Notes: a model not told the origin generated them from the sequence alone. DNA of 55,962 nt from an uncultured Prevotella sp. (GCA_946998295.1 CAMPYS010000009.1:1-55962); one strand, 5' to 3'. Positions 17,301-26,352 are shown, counted from the stretch's first letter. Translations and numbers: made by a program.

Positions 17301-20300
17301 GCATGATGCGAAAGTTAGACACAAATGATTTTGAGACGGCTAATATTGAATACATAGAATTTTGGATGCTTGACCCGTTTATTTACTCAAACAAACAAAA
17401 TGATAAAGATAAATACGGAGGTGATTTTTACATAGACTTAGGTGAAATTTCTGAAGATGTTTTGAAAGATGGTCGTAAGTTTTATGAAAGTGGTATGCCT
17501 ACCGATGGGTCAAAAACATGGGTAACAACTCAATGGGGAAAAATACCTACACAGTCAACTGTTACTTATTCTTTTGCTACTATAAAAGGAAGTCGTGTTC
17601 TTCAAGATGTCGGACTTAATGGACTTACAGATAGCGAGGAACAGAAATTCCCCTCTTATCAAGATTTTCTTACTTATGCTCGTACACACACAAACCAAGC
17701 TGTTTTTGATTCAATTTGGGCTGACCCTGCTAATGATGATTATCATTACTATAGAGGTACTGATTTGGATAATAAACAAACATCAATACTTGATAGATAT
17801 AAGAGAATAAATAATCCGCAAGGAAACTCTCCAGACAGTGATAATCGTAGTGAACGCTATGACACATCATATAAAACAATGCCTGATGTTGAAGATATTA
17901 ACCAAGATTATACGTTAAACGAATATGAACGTTATTACCAATATAAAATTAGTATACGTCCTAAGGATATGATTATAGGACACAATTATATTGTAGATAA
18001 ACGTGAGACCTCTGTAAAACTTAGAGATAATAAAATAGAAAAAGCTACATGGTATCAATTCCGTATCCCGTTAAGCGAGTTTCAAAAGCGTGTTGGTGGA
18101 ATAAATGATTATACAAGTATACGATTTATGCGTATATTCTTGACAAATTTTGAAAAGCCAATAATATTACGTTTTGCAACTTTAGATTTAGTTAGAGGAG
18201 AATGGAGACAGTATAAACAAAATCTTAGCAATACAGTCTCTTCGTCTGGTACAATGAATGTTAGTGCTGTTAATATAGAAGAAAATAATGATAAAACACC
18301 TGTCAACTATGTTTTACCTCCAGGTATATCGCGTGAACAGGATCCGTCACAGCCTCAGCTTGTGCAAAACAATGAACAAGCAATAGCCTTAACTGTTAAT
18401 AATATAGGTTCTAAAGAGGCAAAAGCTGTATACAAAAACACTAATCTTGATATTCGCCAATATAAACGTTTACAAATGTTTGTACACGCTAATGCTATAG
18501 AGCCAAATGTTACTAATCTATCTGACAATCAATTAGCTGTTTTTATACGTTTAGGTTCCGATTATAAGAATAACTACTATGAATATGAAGTACCACTATC
18601 GTTAACTCCTGCAAAACGATATGATACATATTCGCTTAAAGACTGTAAAGCTGTTTGGCCTAAAGAGAATATGATAGATGTTCCGTTATCAATATTTACT
18701 AAAGTTAAACGTAAGCGCAATGAAAAAAGAAGCTATGGAGCTGCGTCATATAACAATGAGTTTTCTATTTACGATGATGACAAACCTTCCAACAAAATAA
18801 CTGTGAAAGGTAATCCTACTTTAGGAGATATTAAAACAATGATAATCGGAGTAAGAAATTTGTCTAATAGTGAAAAAAGTGGAGAGGTTTGGTGTAATGA
18901 GTTGCGACTGTTAGAGTTTAACAATTCTGGAGGTTGGGCTGCACGTGGCCAACTTAACCTGCAATTATCAGACTTTGGAACAATAGATGTAAATGCAAGC
19001 CATAGCACAGAGGGATTTGGTGGATTGGAACAAGGAGTAAGTGAACGACAGCAAGAAACTAAATCAGACTTATCTCTCACTGCATCATTAGACCTTGGTA
19101 AATTTTTCCCTGATAAAGCAAAGGTTAATGCACCACTCTACTATTCTATGACCAAAACCCTATCTACACCTAAGTTTAATCCTCTTGATACTGATATGAA
19201 GCTAAGTGAGTCGTTAGCATCTATGGATAAGACAGAGAGAGACTCTATAGAGGCAATAGCTGTAACTAAAAAGATTACTTCTAATTTTGCACTATCAAAT
19301 GTTAGAATAGGTATACAGAACAAACGGCATCCAATGCCGTTTGACCCTGCTAATTTTTCGTTTACATACTCTCATTCACATTCACATACGAGTGGAGAAA
19401 CAACAGTATATGAAAACGAAGACCAGTGGAGAGGTGTTTTAAACTATAATTGGAGTCCGATTTATACATCATTTAAACCGTTTAATAAGTTGATAAAAAG
19501 TAAATCTAAATGGTTTGACTTATTAAAAATATTTGAATTAAATTGGTTACCACAAAATATTGCTGTCAATTCTGATATAAATCGTAGGTATTATGAACTT
19601 CAAGAACGCAATATGGAAACAGCAGACAACACGAAACTCCCATTAATATTCAATGAACAATTTCTTTGGAATAGGGACTTTACGTTGCGTTGGGACTTAA
19701 CACGTAATCTACATTTTAATTTTCAGAGTGCTACACATGCAGAGATAGAAGAGCCATATACGCCTATAAATAAAGAGCTGTATACAAATCAATATAAGGC
19801 GTGGAAAGATTCTGTATTAAACAGTATTAAGAATTTAGGTACACCTCTTGATTATCAGCAGAATTTAACTATTTCTTATCGTCCTCCAATAAACCTATTA
19901 CCTATATTTGATTGGGTTAATTCTGATGCTAATTACAATTCTACTTATACGTGGGTGCGTGGAACAAAATTACAAGATGGAACATCCTTAGGTAATATTA
20001 TTACTGTAAATAGAACATTAAATGCTAATGCTAATTTAAATTTTGAACGTTTATACAATAAGATACCATTTTTAAGAAAAACAAACGATAAATTTAGTCG
20101 TTACTTTTCTTCTAAGAAGCGGAAAAGAAATTCAAGACTTGCAGCGGTTAATACAAATGACTCTAAATTTGATAGAAGTGAGATTAATGGGTTGTTAGGG
20201 AGCAGATTAGGCGACCAATTAAATCGTAATGAACATGAAAAGGATAAAAGGCGAAACTCAAGTAACAAGAAGATTTATGAACAAGAGCTAATTATAAAAC

Positions 20301-21982
20301 CTGATACGTTCACTGTAGTAAAACATTCACTAAAGACAAAAAGACTTACCGCAACATTCAAGTCGGTAAATGGTCGTTCACTTTCTTTAAAGTGGAAAAA
20401 AATAGACTCTAATAGCTTGAAAGTCTTTAATAGTACAGACACTACCATGCGAGTAAAAATAACGGTTAAACCTAAAGAAACTTTAGATAATAAAACATGG
20501 TATAAGGTAGCCCAATGTATTACTCGAATTTTAATGATGCCACGTTCTTCTAACATTTCTTATCGTAACCAGTTCTCAATGTCTCTACCTGGATTTATGC
20601 CTGTTATTGGAGATGCTTTTGGACAACGGCGTATAGGCAATAATAGTAATAATGTTTTATCGCCAGGTATTGACTTTGCTCTTGGCGCAATAGACGAGGA
20701 TTTTATAGATAAAGCTCTTTCGCGAGACTGGCTACTTAACTCTAACACTATAGCTACTCCTGCAACAGTAAATAAAACAGATGAATTACGCATTCGGTTA
20801 TCACTTGAACCTGTAAGAGATGTAAAAATAGAGCTAAATGCTAACCGCATAGAAACAACAGCACGTAGCATACAGTATATGTTCCCGGATAAACCTACTA
20901 CACAAAGTGGTATGTTGACAATGACAACTATATCGCTTGGTACATCTTTTGAAAAGTTTGGTAATGCAAATAGTGGGTATTATAGTCCTACATTTGAAAA
21001 GTTTATTCATTCGTTAGATACTTATCAAAAAATAGTTGAAAAACAGTATAAGGGTTCTAATTATCCTAAGTCATTTGGAGGTGGTAAATTTAGTCCTAAT
21101 GTAGGCACTGTTAATAAGTATAGTGGTGATGTTATGATACCTGCTTTTATAGCTACATATACAAATATGAAAAGCAATGGACTAAATATATTCCCAAAAC
21201 TAAAGAGTTTATTACCTAATTGGACTATTAGATATAGTGGATTATCGCGATTACCAATATTTGAGGAAATATTCAGAAGCGTTAATATTAATCATTCCTA
21301 TAAGAGTATTTTTTCCATAGGAGCATATCAAAGCTATAGTACATGGCAACAACTTGAAAATAACTTAGGATTTATAAAAGATCCTACTAACAATGTACCA
21401 ATACCAAGCTCTATGTATAATATTGCTCAAGTTAGTATCAGTGAGTCGTTTTCTCCTTTATTAGGAATAGACGTAACTATGCAAAATAATCTTACAGCAA
21501 GGCTCGAGTATAGACAAACACGTATGCTATCCTTATCAATGACAAGTGTTCAAATAAACGAGGCTATATCAAGAGATTGGGTAATAGGATTGGGCTATCG
21601 CATAGATAATTTTGACATCTTTGGAAAACAAGGTTACCGTAAAAGAAAAATAAAAAATAAAACAAATAATAACAGCTTAAGAGAATCAAATAATAGAGAT
21701 ATAAATAACAATGGAATAAACCATAATCTTAATTTGAGAATGGACTTAAGTTACAGAAAACAAGGAACGATAACCAGAGATATTGCATCTGCAACATCTG
21801 TTGCATCTAATGGTAATACAGCATTTAAATTATCATGTTTAGCGGATTACACATTAAGTAGAATGATAACTTTTAGCGCGTATTATGATATTCAAATAAA
21901 TACCCCTTTACTTACATCAAATAGCTATCCTACAGCAACTCATGATTTTGGGATAAGTTTAAAATTAAGCCTTACAAGATAG
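14348..21982 (+). CDS. sprA: Type IX secretion outer-membrane translocon SprA/Sov
   Basis: The 2544-residue length matches this exceptionally large beta-barrel (about 2400-2500 in known systems). SprA forms the outer-membrane pore through which type IX cargo passes. A signal peptide occupies about residues 1-26. Family stretches include NLNYNTDATFDFDAQNFKLK, followed by VEAGNVSFPTNNSLI, later DHASYLDDFENTKSTIDVSQ and many tyrosine-rich strands up to SLKLSLTR at the C-terminus. The reading frame is unbroken over 7.6 kb. It is probably transcribed with ruvA. Confidence 0.95.
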   Translation: MKWYSRIIAFITLFIFIGLVSWESFAKSIAFVNDSPIVSLTNQKDTLPTVKKQIKSQDIIIDSDTIPDSLAHSRWKVKRTSQKDYTDLNGKSTDLHNPDNLKQTVEYNDSLNVYIIGTKLGNKYIGTPIMMTPKEYSIWSEKKSFADYYRLKNKELLERKGKEKFDFTNMHFALGPAEKIFGPGGVSIRTQGTAEIKFGATKKRIDNPSFPIRNRNTTTMNFDEKINLHVNGKVGDKVNMNLNYNTDATFDFDAQNFKLKYEGKEDEIIKLVEAGNVSFPTNNSLIHGASSLFGLRTDMQFGKLSLQTVFSQKKSTTKSVTSKGGKQVTPFEFSASNYEENRHFFLSHYFRNHYDEAMKSLPNITTGITINRVEIWVTNKTATTSNTRAIIALSDLGENKQISRPDLWGHGNGVVPNNNANSEYETLTQNNADARNIDKASTILDGIGLLGGVDYEKLSAARLLNSSEYSINNSLGYISLRSGIQSDQVIAISYEYTYNGKTYQVGEFASDHPNIKEALYVKSLKNTNNSPRQPNWDLMMKNVYYLASNIERDKFRLDIKYQSDTTGVYLSYIPEPQVKNQQLIRLLGADRLDNNNKPHPNGYFDFVEGYTVNNGRIFLPAVEPFGSHLYKCLLSKGVSSDIAKKYLFTELYDSTKTVAKQIAEKDKYNLVGQWCGTSANVISLDAYNVPQGSVVVTAGGVKLTEGSDYSVDYSAGEVTILNQSIIDAGTNVNVSLESQSDYSQERKTMMGLNWQYNFSKNFILGGTFMHLSEQALTTKVNIGTEPLMNTLWGLNLSWKKESQLLTNILDKLPFLHLTQPSHISFTAEFAHLIAGQSNDTQDHASYLDDFENTKSTIDVSQPTSWTISSVPTDFPESSDKTTLRSGFNRSLLAWYTIDPLFTRMSSTLTPAHIKSDLKQLSNHYVREVYVQELFPNRNQSSYSGTTATIPVLNLAFYPTERGPYNFNTSINSNGRLTNPRSKWGGMMRKLDTNDFETANIEYIEFWMLDPFIYSNKQNDKDKYGGDFYIDLGEISEDVLKDGRKFYESGMPTDGSKTWVTTQWGKIPTQSTVTYSFATIKGSRVLQDVGLNGLTDSEEQKFPSYQDFLTYARTHTNQAVFDSIWADPANDDYHYYRGTDLDNKQTSILDRYKRINNPQGNSPDSDNRSERYDTSYKTMPDVEDINQDYTLNEYERYYQYKISIRPKDMIIGHNYIVDKRETSVKLRDNKIEKATWYQFRIPLSEFQKRVGGINDYTSIRFMRIFLTNFEKPIILRFATLDLVRGEWRQYKQNLSNTVSSSGTMNVSAVNIEENNDKTPVNYVLPPGISREQDPSQPQLVQNNEQAIALTVNNIGSKEAKAVYKNTNLDIRQYKRLQMFVHANAIEPNVTNLSDNQLAVFIRLGSDYKNNYYEYEVPLSLTPAKRYDTYSLKDCKAVWPKENMIDVPLSIFTKVKRKRNEKRSYGAASYNNEFSIYDDDKPSNKITVKGNPTLGDIKTMIIGVRNLSNSEKSGEVWCNELRLLEFNNSGGWAARGQLNLQLSDFGTIDVNASHSTEGFGGLEQGVSERQQETKSDLSLTASLDLGKFFPDKAKVNAPLYYSMTKTLSTPKFNPLDTDMKLSESLASMDKTERDSIEAIAVTKKITSNFALSNVRIGIQNKRHPMPFDPANFSFTYSHSHSHTSGETTVYENEDQWRGVLNYNWSPIYTSFKPFNKLIKSKSKWFDLLKIFELNWLPQNIAVNSDINRRYYELQERNMETADNTKLPLIFNEQFLWNRDFTLRWDLTRNLHFNFQSATHAEIEEPYTPINKELYTNQYKAWKDSVLNSIKNLGTPLDYQQNLTISYRPPINLLPIFDWVNSDANYNSTYTWVRGTKLQDGTSLGNIITVNRTLNANANLNFERLYNKIPFLRKTNDKFSRYFSSKKRKRNSRLAAVNTNDSKFDRSEINGLLGSRLGDQLNRNEHEKDKRRNSSNKKIYEQELIIKPDTFTVVKHSLKTKRLTATFKSVNGRSLSLKWKKIDSNSLKVFNSTDTTMRVKITVKPKETLDNKTWYKVAQCITRILMMPRSSNISYRNQFSMSLPGFMPVIGDAFGQRRIGNNSNNVLSPGIDFALGAIDEDFIDKALSRDWLLNSNTIATPATVNKTDELRIRLSLEPVRDVKIELNANRIETTARSIQYMFPDKPTTQSGMLTMTTISLGTSFEKFGNANSGYYSPTFEKFIHSLDTYQKIVEKQYKGSNYPKSFGGGKFSPNVGTVNKYSGDVMIPAFIATYTNMKSNGLNIFPKLKSLLPNWTIRYSGLSRLPIFEEIFRSVNINHSYKSIFSIGAYQSYSTWQQLENNLGFIKDPTNNVPIPSSMYNIAQVSISESFSPLLGIDVTMQNNLTARLEYRQTRMLSLSMTSVQINEAISRDWVIGLGYRIDNFDIFGKQGYRKRKIKNKTNNNSLRESNNRDINNNGINHNLNLRMDLSYRKQGTITRDIASATSVASNGNTAFKLSCLADYTLSRMITFSAYYDIQINTPLLTSNSYPTATHDFGISLKLSLTR

Positions 21983-21994
21983 ATATATAGATAT

Positions 21995-22026
21995 AAAAAA
22001 GCGTAATAAATTTTTATTTATTACGC
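21995..22026 (-). terminator. Terminator of the tRNA-Gln gene
   Basis: GCGTAATAAAT (22001-22011) pairs perfectly with ATTTATTACGC (22016-22026) around a TTTT loop. On the minus strand the stem is followed by TTTTTT (21995-22000), the form of an intrinsic terminator for the tRNA. The stem could also stop sprA transcripts, but no T-tract follows on the plus strand. Confidence 0.75.
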
Positions 22027-22031
22027 CCTTG

Positions 22032-22102
22032 CTGGGATACTCGGATTCGAACCAAGAATGACAGGACCAGAATCTGTAGTGTTACCATTACACCATATCC
22101 CA
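22032..22102 (-). tRNA. tRNA-Gln (anticodon CTG)
   Basis: The minus strand folds as a cloverleaf. The acceptor stem pairs TGGGATA with TATCCCA over 7 bp, the D arm contains GTGTAATGGTAACAC, the anticodon loop is TTCTGGT with CTG at positions 34-36, and the T arm is CTTGG-TTCGAAT-CCGAG. The discriminator base is G and no CCA is encoded. The top anticodon-stem pair is an A-C mismatch. A perfect promoter and a terminator flank it, so it is a single-gene transcript. Confidence 0.9.
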
Positions 22103-22122
22103 ATATGTTCATTATAGTGTTG

Positions 22123-22154
22123 CAAAATTAATATAAATAGCTGGAACTAACAAA
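22123..22154 (-). promoter_or_regulatory. Sigma-ABfr-type promoter of tRNA-Gln
   Basis: On the minus strand TTTG (22151-22154), 20 bases and TAATTTTG (22123-22130) match the consensus. The -7 box lies about 20 bases before the mature tRNA 5' end. Confidence 0.7.
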
Positions 22155-22844
22155 TATTATATAAAATATTTATAGTAATTTGAATCTAACTTAACATTGT
22201 AATATACATGATAACCGAGTCTGTAGCTTGGCAAAGTTGTTTTGTTTTTGTTTACTTTTGCTATACTCTATACTTAACTATGCTTTCTGTTTTCTTTTTT
22301 TTGTTTTTTTTAGCAACTTAACTATCACATAAATATATAGAGATGTGATAATTGTAAAGAAATTTTACTATTGCAAAGGGGCGTAAAAATCGTTTAAGTA
22401 AAACCTATGCTGCGTTCCTTATAGAAACACTTGATAGGATTTATAAGGAACGCAAAGACGTTTCTATAAGAATAGAAGTTGCGTTTATTAGTGTACTTTT
22501 ATATAAGTTGTTGTAATATATCATAAAATAATGTTTTTCAAATAGTTATGGATGTGCACTTCTCTGTAAAAAATGCTCTCAAATATGGGCTATTTGTTGT
22601 GCTTATAGTGGAATAAAATACAAAAAAATAAAATCTGTTTTTGTCTATATTTTTTACTATCTATACTTGCTTTTCAAATCTTTCCAAACATATTAGCTAT
22701 AGGAAAGAAAAGGTTTACTGCTTACGTGTAACATTAATAATAATTAATTTATAATCGATATAATATTTGTAATTCTATTTTTATATTATAATTTTGTGTA
22801 TTAAAGAATAAATATACATAATTCACTATAACTTTTTTACTTAC
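22155..22844. other. Long spacer before the helix-hairpin-helix gene
   Basis: I see no convincing gene in this stretch. It contains one copy of the structured repeat (22391-22492) with weaker similarity to the second copy continuing to about 22520, and otherwise AT-rich sequence. No clear promoter for the 22845 gene is visible; AATATTTG near 22761 is a one-mismatch -7 box. Confidence 0.5.
22391..22492. repeat. Copy 1 of a 102-base structured intergenic element
   Basis: It begins CGTTTAAGT and ends TTTATTAGT, exactly like copy 2 at 48916-49017, with the same length and no gaps. Element positions 28-38 (CTTATAGAAAC) pair with 70-80 (GTTTCTATAAG). A second, competing 12-bp stem pairs 22412-22423 (GCGTTCCTTATA) with 22442-22453 (TATAAGGAACGC). 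The two stems share bases and cannot form together. Orientation is unknown. Confidence 0.7.
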
Positions 22845-24848
22845 ATGAAAATAATAATCTGTATAATTGTATTATTATTTACTACCCAGCTAAACATAAA
22901 TATAAATGGTCAAGAAATATATAAATGGGAAAAACTATACTCCGACCTGCTTCTATCTGAAGATTGTGATGCTAATGCTATTTACGACAATTTTGATTTC
23001 CTTTGTGAATTAGAAGCTAATCCCATAAACCTTAATACTGCTACCCGAGAGGAATTAGAACAGATTCCGTTCCTTACACCTACTCAAATAGAAGAAATTC
23101 TATCATATATTTACCAATATCATGGTATGGAATCTTTAGGTGAATTAATGATGATAGAATCATTAGATAAGAAACGGCGTGAGCTATTAAGTTTTTTCGT
23201 CTACGTAAAACCTATTCCTATAGATATAAAATTTCCAAATATTAAAACTATTTTTAATAAAGGAAGTAATGAAATCATGGTAACTAATAGGATGCCATTT
23301 TACCAACGAAATGGTAAGAAAAATGGTTATTTAGGTTATGCGTACAGTAATTCGTTAAGGTATAAATTTTCTTATTCAAAATACTTTCAAATTGGATTTG
23401 TTGGCTCACAAGATAGTGGTGAACCTTTCTTATCTAATAAAAACAAATTTGGATATGACTATTACAGTTTTTATTTAAAAATTAAAGATTTAAGTTTTCT
23501 AAAAACAGGAATTATTGGTTGTTATAAACTTCGCTTTGGTAACGGCTTAGTTATAAATAATGATTTTAGCTTAGGGAAATTAGTCAGTCTATTAGGTCAA
23601 AATAACTATTCTAATTATGTACGTGGACACTTTTCGCGTTCCCAGTCTAATTACTTCCAAGGTATTGCTACTTCTATATATATAAATCCTCACATAGAGT
23701 TAACAACTTTTTTTTCATCTCGGAAACGTGATGCAGCACTAAACGATAATGGAAGTATTAAAAGTTTACAAAATACAGGTTATCATCGTACTATGTTAGA
23801 AATGGAACGTAAGAATAATACCCATCAAACTGATATAGGCGGAAATATTCAATGGAACTACAATGGTTTTCACGCAGGTATAACGTCTGTTTTTTCAAGA
23901 TTTAATAGAAGGTTTGCCCCTTATTTAGCAAATTCATATAGAACTACTTTAGCAGAAGGTAATAACTTTTTTAATATCGGGCTTAATTATGGATATATTA
24001 ATTATCGCTATAACATTAATGGTGAAATTGCCTTTGATAAGCAAATGAACATAGCCGCTATTAACTCTTTATCTGTTCAACCTAACCATAATTTGTATTT
24101 TATAACCATTCAACGGTATTACTCTCATAAATATAACAGTTTGTTTGGCAAATCGTTTAGTGAAGGAAGAAAATTACAAAATGAATTAGGCTTTCTTTTT
24201 GGTCTAAACATAGTAACAAGCCGCTTTTTGTCTATAATGTACTATAGCGATTTTGCATATTTTAAATATCCACGATTTATGGCCTCATTATCAAGTAGCG
24301 CATTGGATAATTATATATCTGCGATTTATACCATACACAAAAATTCTTTCACGGTTAGTTATAGGTTTAAGCTCCGCCAAAAAGATAATAAGGCTCACAC
24401 TAAATTACTTAACGAACTGACTCACAGAAATAGAATATCTTATGTTTATAACGAAGCTAAATGGAATATAAAAAGTCAAATAGACTTATCCTTTTACTCG
24501 CACGAAGAAAATAGTTTTGGATATATGTTAAGCGAATACTTTAATTGTACACTTAAACCATGGTTGAGCATAACAACTAATATAGGCTATTTTCATACAA
24601 AAGACTTTAAATCACGACTATATACATACGAAAGAGGTATGCTATATGGTTTTAATTTTTTATCCTTTTATGGTAAAGGAGTAAGAACAGGAATCTTTTT
24701 TCGGGCTAAACCTACAGAAAAATTAAATATCCTGTTAAAAGTAGGAGCTACTTATCATTTTGATAAACATATAGTATCTTCAAAACACCAAGAAACAAGT
24801 AATCCCTTTGTAAGTTATATTGATTGTCAATTACGTTGGAAATTCTGA
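22845..24848 (+). CDS. Helix-hairpin-helix protein with outer-membrane-like C-terminal region
   Basis: A signal peptide (about 1-22) is followed by a ComEA-type helix-hairpin-helix region at residues 45-115 (NPINLNTATREELEQIPFLT, later GELMMIESLDKKRREL). About 540 residues of alternating aromatic strands typical of a beta-barrel follow. The protein has 667 residues. The family is widespread in Bacteroidota but uncharacterised. DNA binding linked to an outer-membrane barrel would suit DNA uptake, but that is inference. It converges with the lipoprotein gene 13 bases away. Confidence 0.75.
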   Translation: MKIIICIIVLLFTTQLNININGQEIYKWEKLYSDLLLSEDCDANAIYDNFDFLCELEANPINLNTATREELEQIPFLTPTQIEEILSYIYQYHGMESLGELMMIESLDKKRRELLSFFVYVKPIPIDIKFPNIKTIFNKGSNEIMVTNRMPFYQRNGKKNGYLGYAYSNSLRYKFSYSKYFQIGFVGSQDSGEPFLSNKNKFGYDYYSFYLKIKDLSFLKTGIIGCYKLRFGNGLVINNDFSLGKLVSLLGQNNYSNYVRGHFSRSQSNYFQGIATSIYINPHIELTTFFSSRKRDAALNDNGSIKSLQNTGYHRTMLEMERKNNTHQTDIGGNIQWNYNGFHAGITSVFSRFNRRFAPYLANSYRTTLAEGNNFFNIGLNYGYINYRYNINGEIAFDKQMNIAAINSLSVQPNHNLYFITIQRYYSHKYNSLFGKSFSEGRKLQNELGFLFGLNIVTSRFLSIMYYSDFAYFKYPRFMASLSSSALDNYISAIYTIHKNSFTVSYRFKLRQKDNKAHTKLLNELTHRNRISYVYNEAKWNIKSQIDLSFYSHEENSFGYMLSEYFNCTLKPWLSITTNIGYFHTKDFKSRLYTYERGMLYGFNFLSFYGKGVRTGIFFRAKPTEKLNILLKVGATYHFDKHIVSSKHQETSNPFVSYIDCQLRWKF

Positions 24849-24861
24849 TAATCTATTAAAT

Positions 24862-25332
24862 TCAATCTATATCACCATATCCAACAATAGTTCTACTCAT
24901 TCCCACAATACCTAAATACTTTTGTTTTTTACCATAAAACCAAACCATTTTACAATAGTTTTTTATATTATAATATGGGCTGTACTTCTCTCTCATTTCC
25001 TCGTTTTTCAATGATATAGCAATAACCTTATTAGGGTTTGTCTCTCCTTTTTCATCAGCTATCAAAACAGAAGTTTCCTTTTTGAAAGGAGGAGCCCATA
25101 CTGCATTTAAAATAGATTTTGAACATGCACCAACTATATAACCTCCAACAAGAACATAACTATTTCCAAAATTTCCTTTTATAAACTCTGCAACAGTAAT
25201 TAATTTTTTACTGGTATTATCATCATTGTTATGCTTTTCTATCTTTTTTGTTGTAGTAGTTATTTCTTTTTCACAACTAAAAAGGAAAGTAGTAGAAAAT
25301 AATATTACTAAGATAATTATACGGTTAATCAT
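24862..25332 (-). CDS. Small lipoprotein, DUF6359-like
   Basis: A 156-residue protein with a lipoprotein signal (MINRIIILVILFSTTFLFSC; cysteine at 20). A lysine/threonine-rich linker and a compact domain (TVAEFIKGNFGNSYVLVGGY, then IVGACSKS and SVLIADEKGETNPNKVIAIS) follow. The domain resembles the OB-fold-like DUF6359 found beside Bacteroidales surface proteins. Function unknown. No strong promoter is visible; it may be read from the upstream DUF2795 gene past a terminator. Confidence 0.6.
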   Translation of the reverse strand: MINRIIILVILFSTTFLFSCEKEITTTTKKIEKHNNDDNTSKKLITVAEFIKGNFGNSYVLVGGYIVGACSKSILNAVWAPPFKKETSVLIADEKGETNPNKVIAISLKNEEMREKYSPYYNIKNYCKMVWFYGKKQKYLGIVGMSRTIVGYGDID

Positions 25333-25374
25333 AAAAAGAGCTTTAAGGTTAGTTATACAAAAGGTAAAGAAAAA

Positions 25375-25412
25375 CCCACTATACTTAATATAAAAATAAA
25401 TAAGTAAGTGGG
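25375..25412 (-). terminator. Terminator after the DUF2795 gene
   Basis: CCCACTATACTTA (25375-25387) pairs with TAAGTAAGTGGG (25401-25412) with one bulged base. On the minus strand TTTTTCTTT follows the stem. It lies 21 bases past the stop of the 73-residue gene. Confidence 0.65.
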
Positions 25413-25432
25413 TAACAACATAAATTCAGTAA

Positions 25433-25654
25433 TTAATATTCATCTTCATTCCAAAGGAAATCATCCTTGGAAGGATAATCAGGCCAAATATCTTCAATGC
25501 TATCATAAACATCTCCCTCATCTTCTATTTCTTGAAGATTTTCAAGCACTTCTAAAGGCGCACCTGAACGCATAGCATAGTCTATAAGTTCTTCCTTTGT
25601 TGCAGGCCATGGTGCATCTTCTAATTTTGAGGCTAATTCCAATGTCCAATACAT
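25433..25654 (-). CDS. DUF2795 family small acidic protein
   Basis: The 73-residue protein starts MYWTLELASKLEDAPWPATK, contains ELIDYAMRSGAPLEVLENLQ and ends in a very acidic tail. This is the Bacteroidota form of DUF2795. It has no signal peptide and is probably cytoplasmic; its role is unknown. It has its own promoter and terminator. Confidence 0.85.
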   Translation of the reverse strand: MYWTLELASKLEDAPWPATKEELIDYAMRSGAPLEVLENLQEIEDEGDVYDSIEDIWPDYPSKDDFLWNEDEY

Positions 25655-25685
25655 AAGCTATAAATAAATTAATTATTATTGGCTG

Positions 25686-25716
25686 CAAAAATAATACTAT
25701 TTTTCTTATTTGCAAG
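25686..25716 (-). promoter_or_regulatory. Probable promoter of the DUF2795 gene
   Basis: On the minus strand CTTG (25713-25716), 19 bases and TATTTTTG (25686-25693) fit the consensus with one mismatch in the -33 box, 32 bases before the ATG. Confidence 0.55.
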
Positions 25717-25758
25717 TTTTTTCCTATTTTTTTATTATGATTATTAAGTTTAATCCTA

Positions 25759-26352
25759 TTAAAAATTTATTATATAATTTTGCTTTGGCCTCTTATCAAA
25801 AAAGACTATACCTAAATAATATAAATCATAGGAAAAACTTACATTTTCATCTTCGATAACTGCTTTCCAAAATTGTTTTGCTTCATTATTTCTATTTATA
25901 CCGTCTATTATTATTATACTATTTGTACCTACTTTATGCCTTATACTTTTATAGTAATTAAGGTAATCGGCTAATATAGATAAAAAATAAACATTTGTCT
26001 TTTCTTTTTCTACATTTTCAATATTATAATTATATAGTTTTGCCTCTACTATCTTTGTATTGTATGCAGCAACAATATAATTAGCATATAGTTCTATTTT
26101 CTTAGGATAAAAGTAAAAGTTGTCTGCTTTCAAGAAACGATTTATTCTATATAATAAACGTGCCTTTTTATCAATTAGCTTAGATGATTTAGGTGTATTT
26201 AATTTTAATTCAGAATATATACAATATTTAGTATGGTCATTTATAACATTACGATCAAAAGAAAATGCTGATGGGGACTGTATACCAAAACCTTGTACAT
26301 GTCTCATTCTCTTAAACCAAATTAAAGTTCTTTTTATTCTATATGGTAACAT
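25759..26352 (-). CDS. Methyltransferase-like protein with a degenerate SAM site
   Basis: The 197-residue protein begins with a helical stretch and GFGIQSPSAFSFDRNVIND. This resembles the HSPFxF N-terminus of a Bacteroidota family usually annotated as class I SAM-dependent methyltransferases. After KKARLLYRINRFLKADNF, where that family has a glycine-rich E/D-x-G-x-x-x-G loop, this protein reads YFYPKKIELYANYIVAAYNT with no glycines. It is also shorter than the usual 240-260 residues. NSIIIIDGINRN may be the later strand with an aspartate. It may be non-catalytic. A minus-strand TAAATTTG lies at 26386-26393. Confidence 0.5.
   Translation of the reverse strand: MLPYRIKRTLIWFKRMRHVQGFGIQSPSAFSFDRNVINDHTKYCIYSELKLNTPKSSKLIDKKARLLYRINRFLKADNFYFYPKKIELYANYIVAAYNTKIVEAKLYNYNIENVEKEKTNVYFLSILADYLNYYKSIRHKVGTNSIIIIDGINRNNEAKQFWKAVIEDENVSFSYDLYYLGIVFFDKRPKQNYIINF

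Noticed and set aside
14348..21982. Split or frameshifted sprA
   Set aside because: The frame is continuous for 2544 codons and fits the known size of SprA/Sov; no break is seen.
22391..22492. A CRISPR array
   Set aside because: Arms are few, partly inverted and have no uniform spacers; no cas genes are present in the window.
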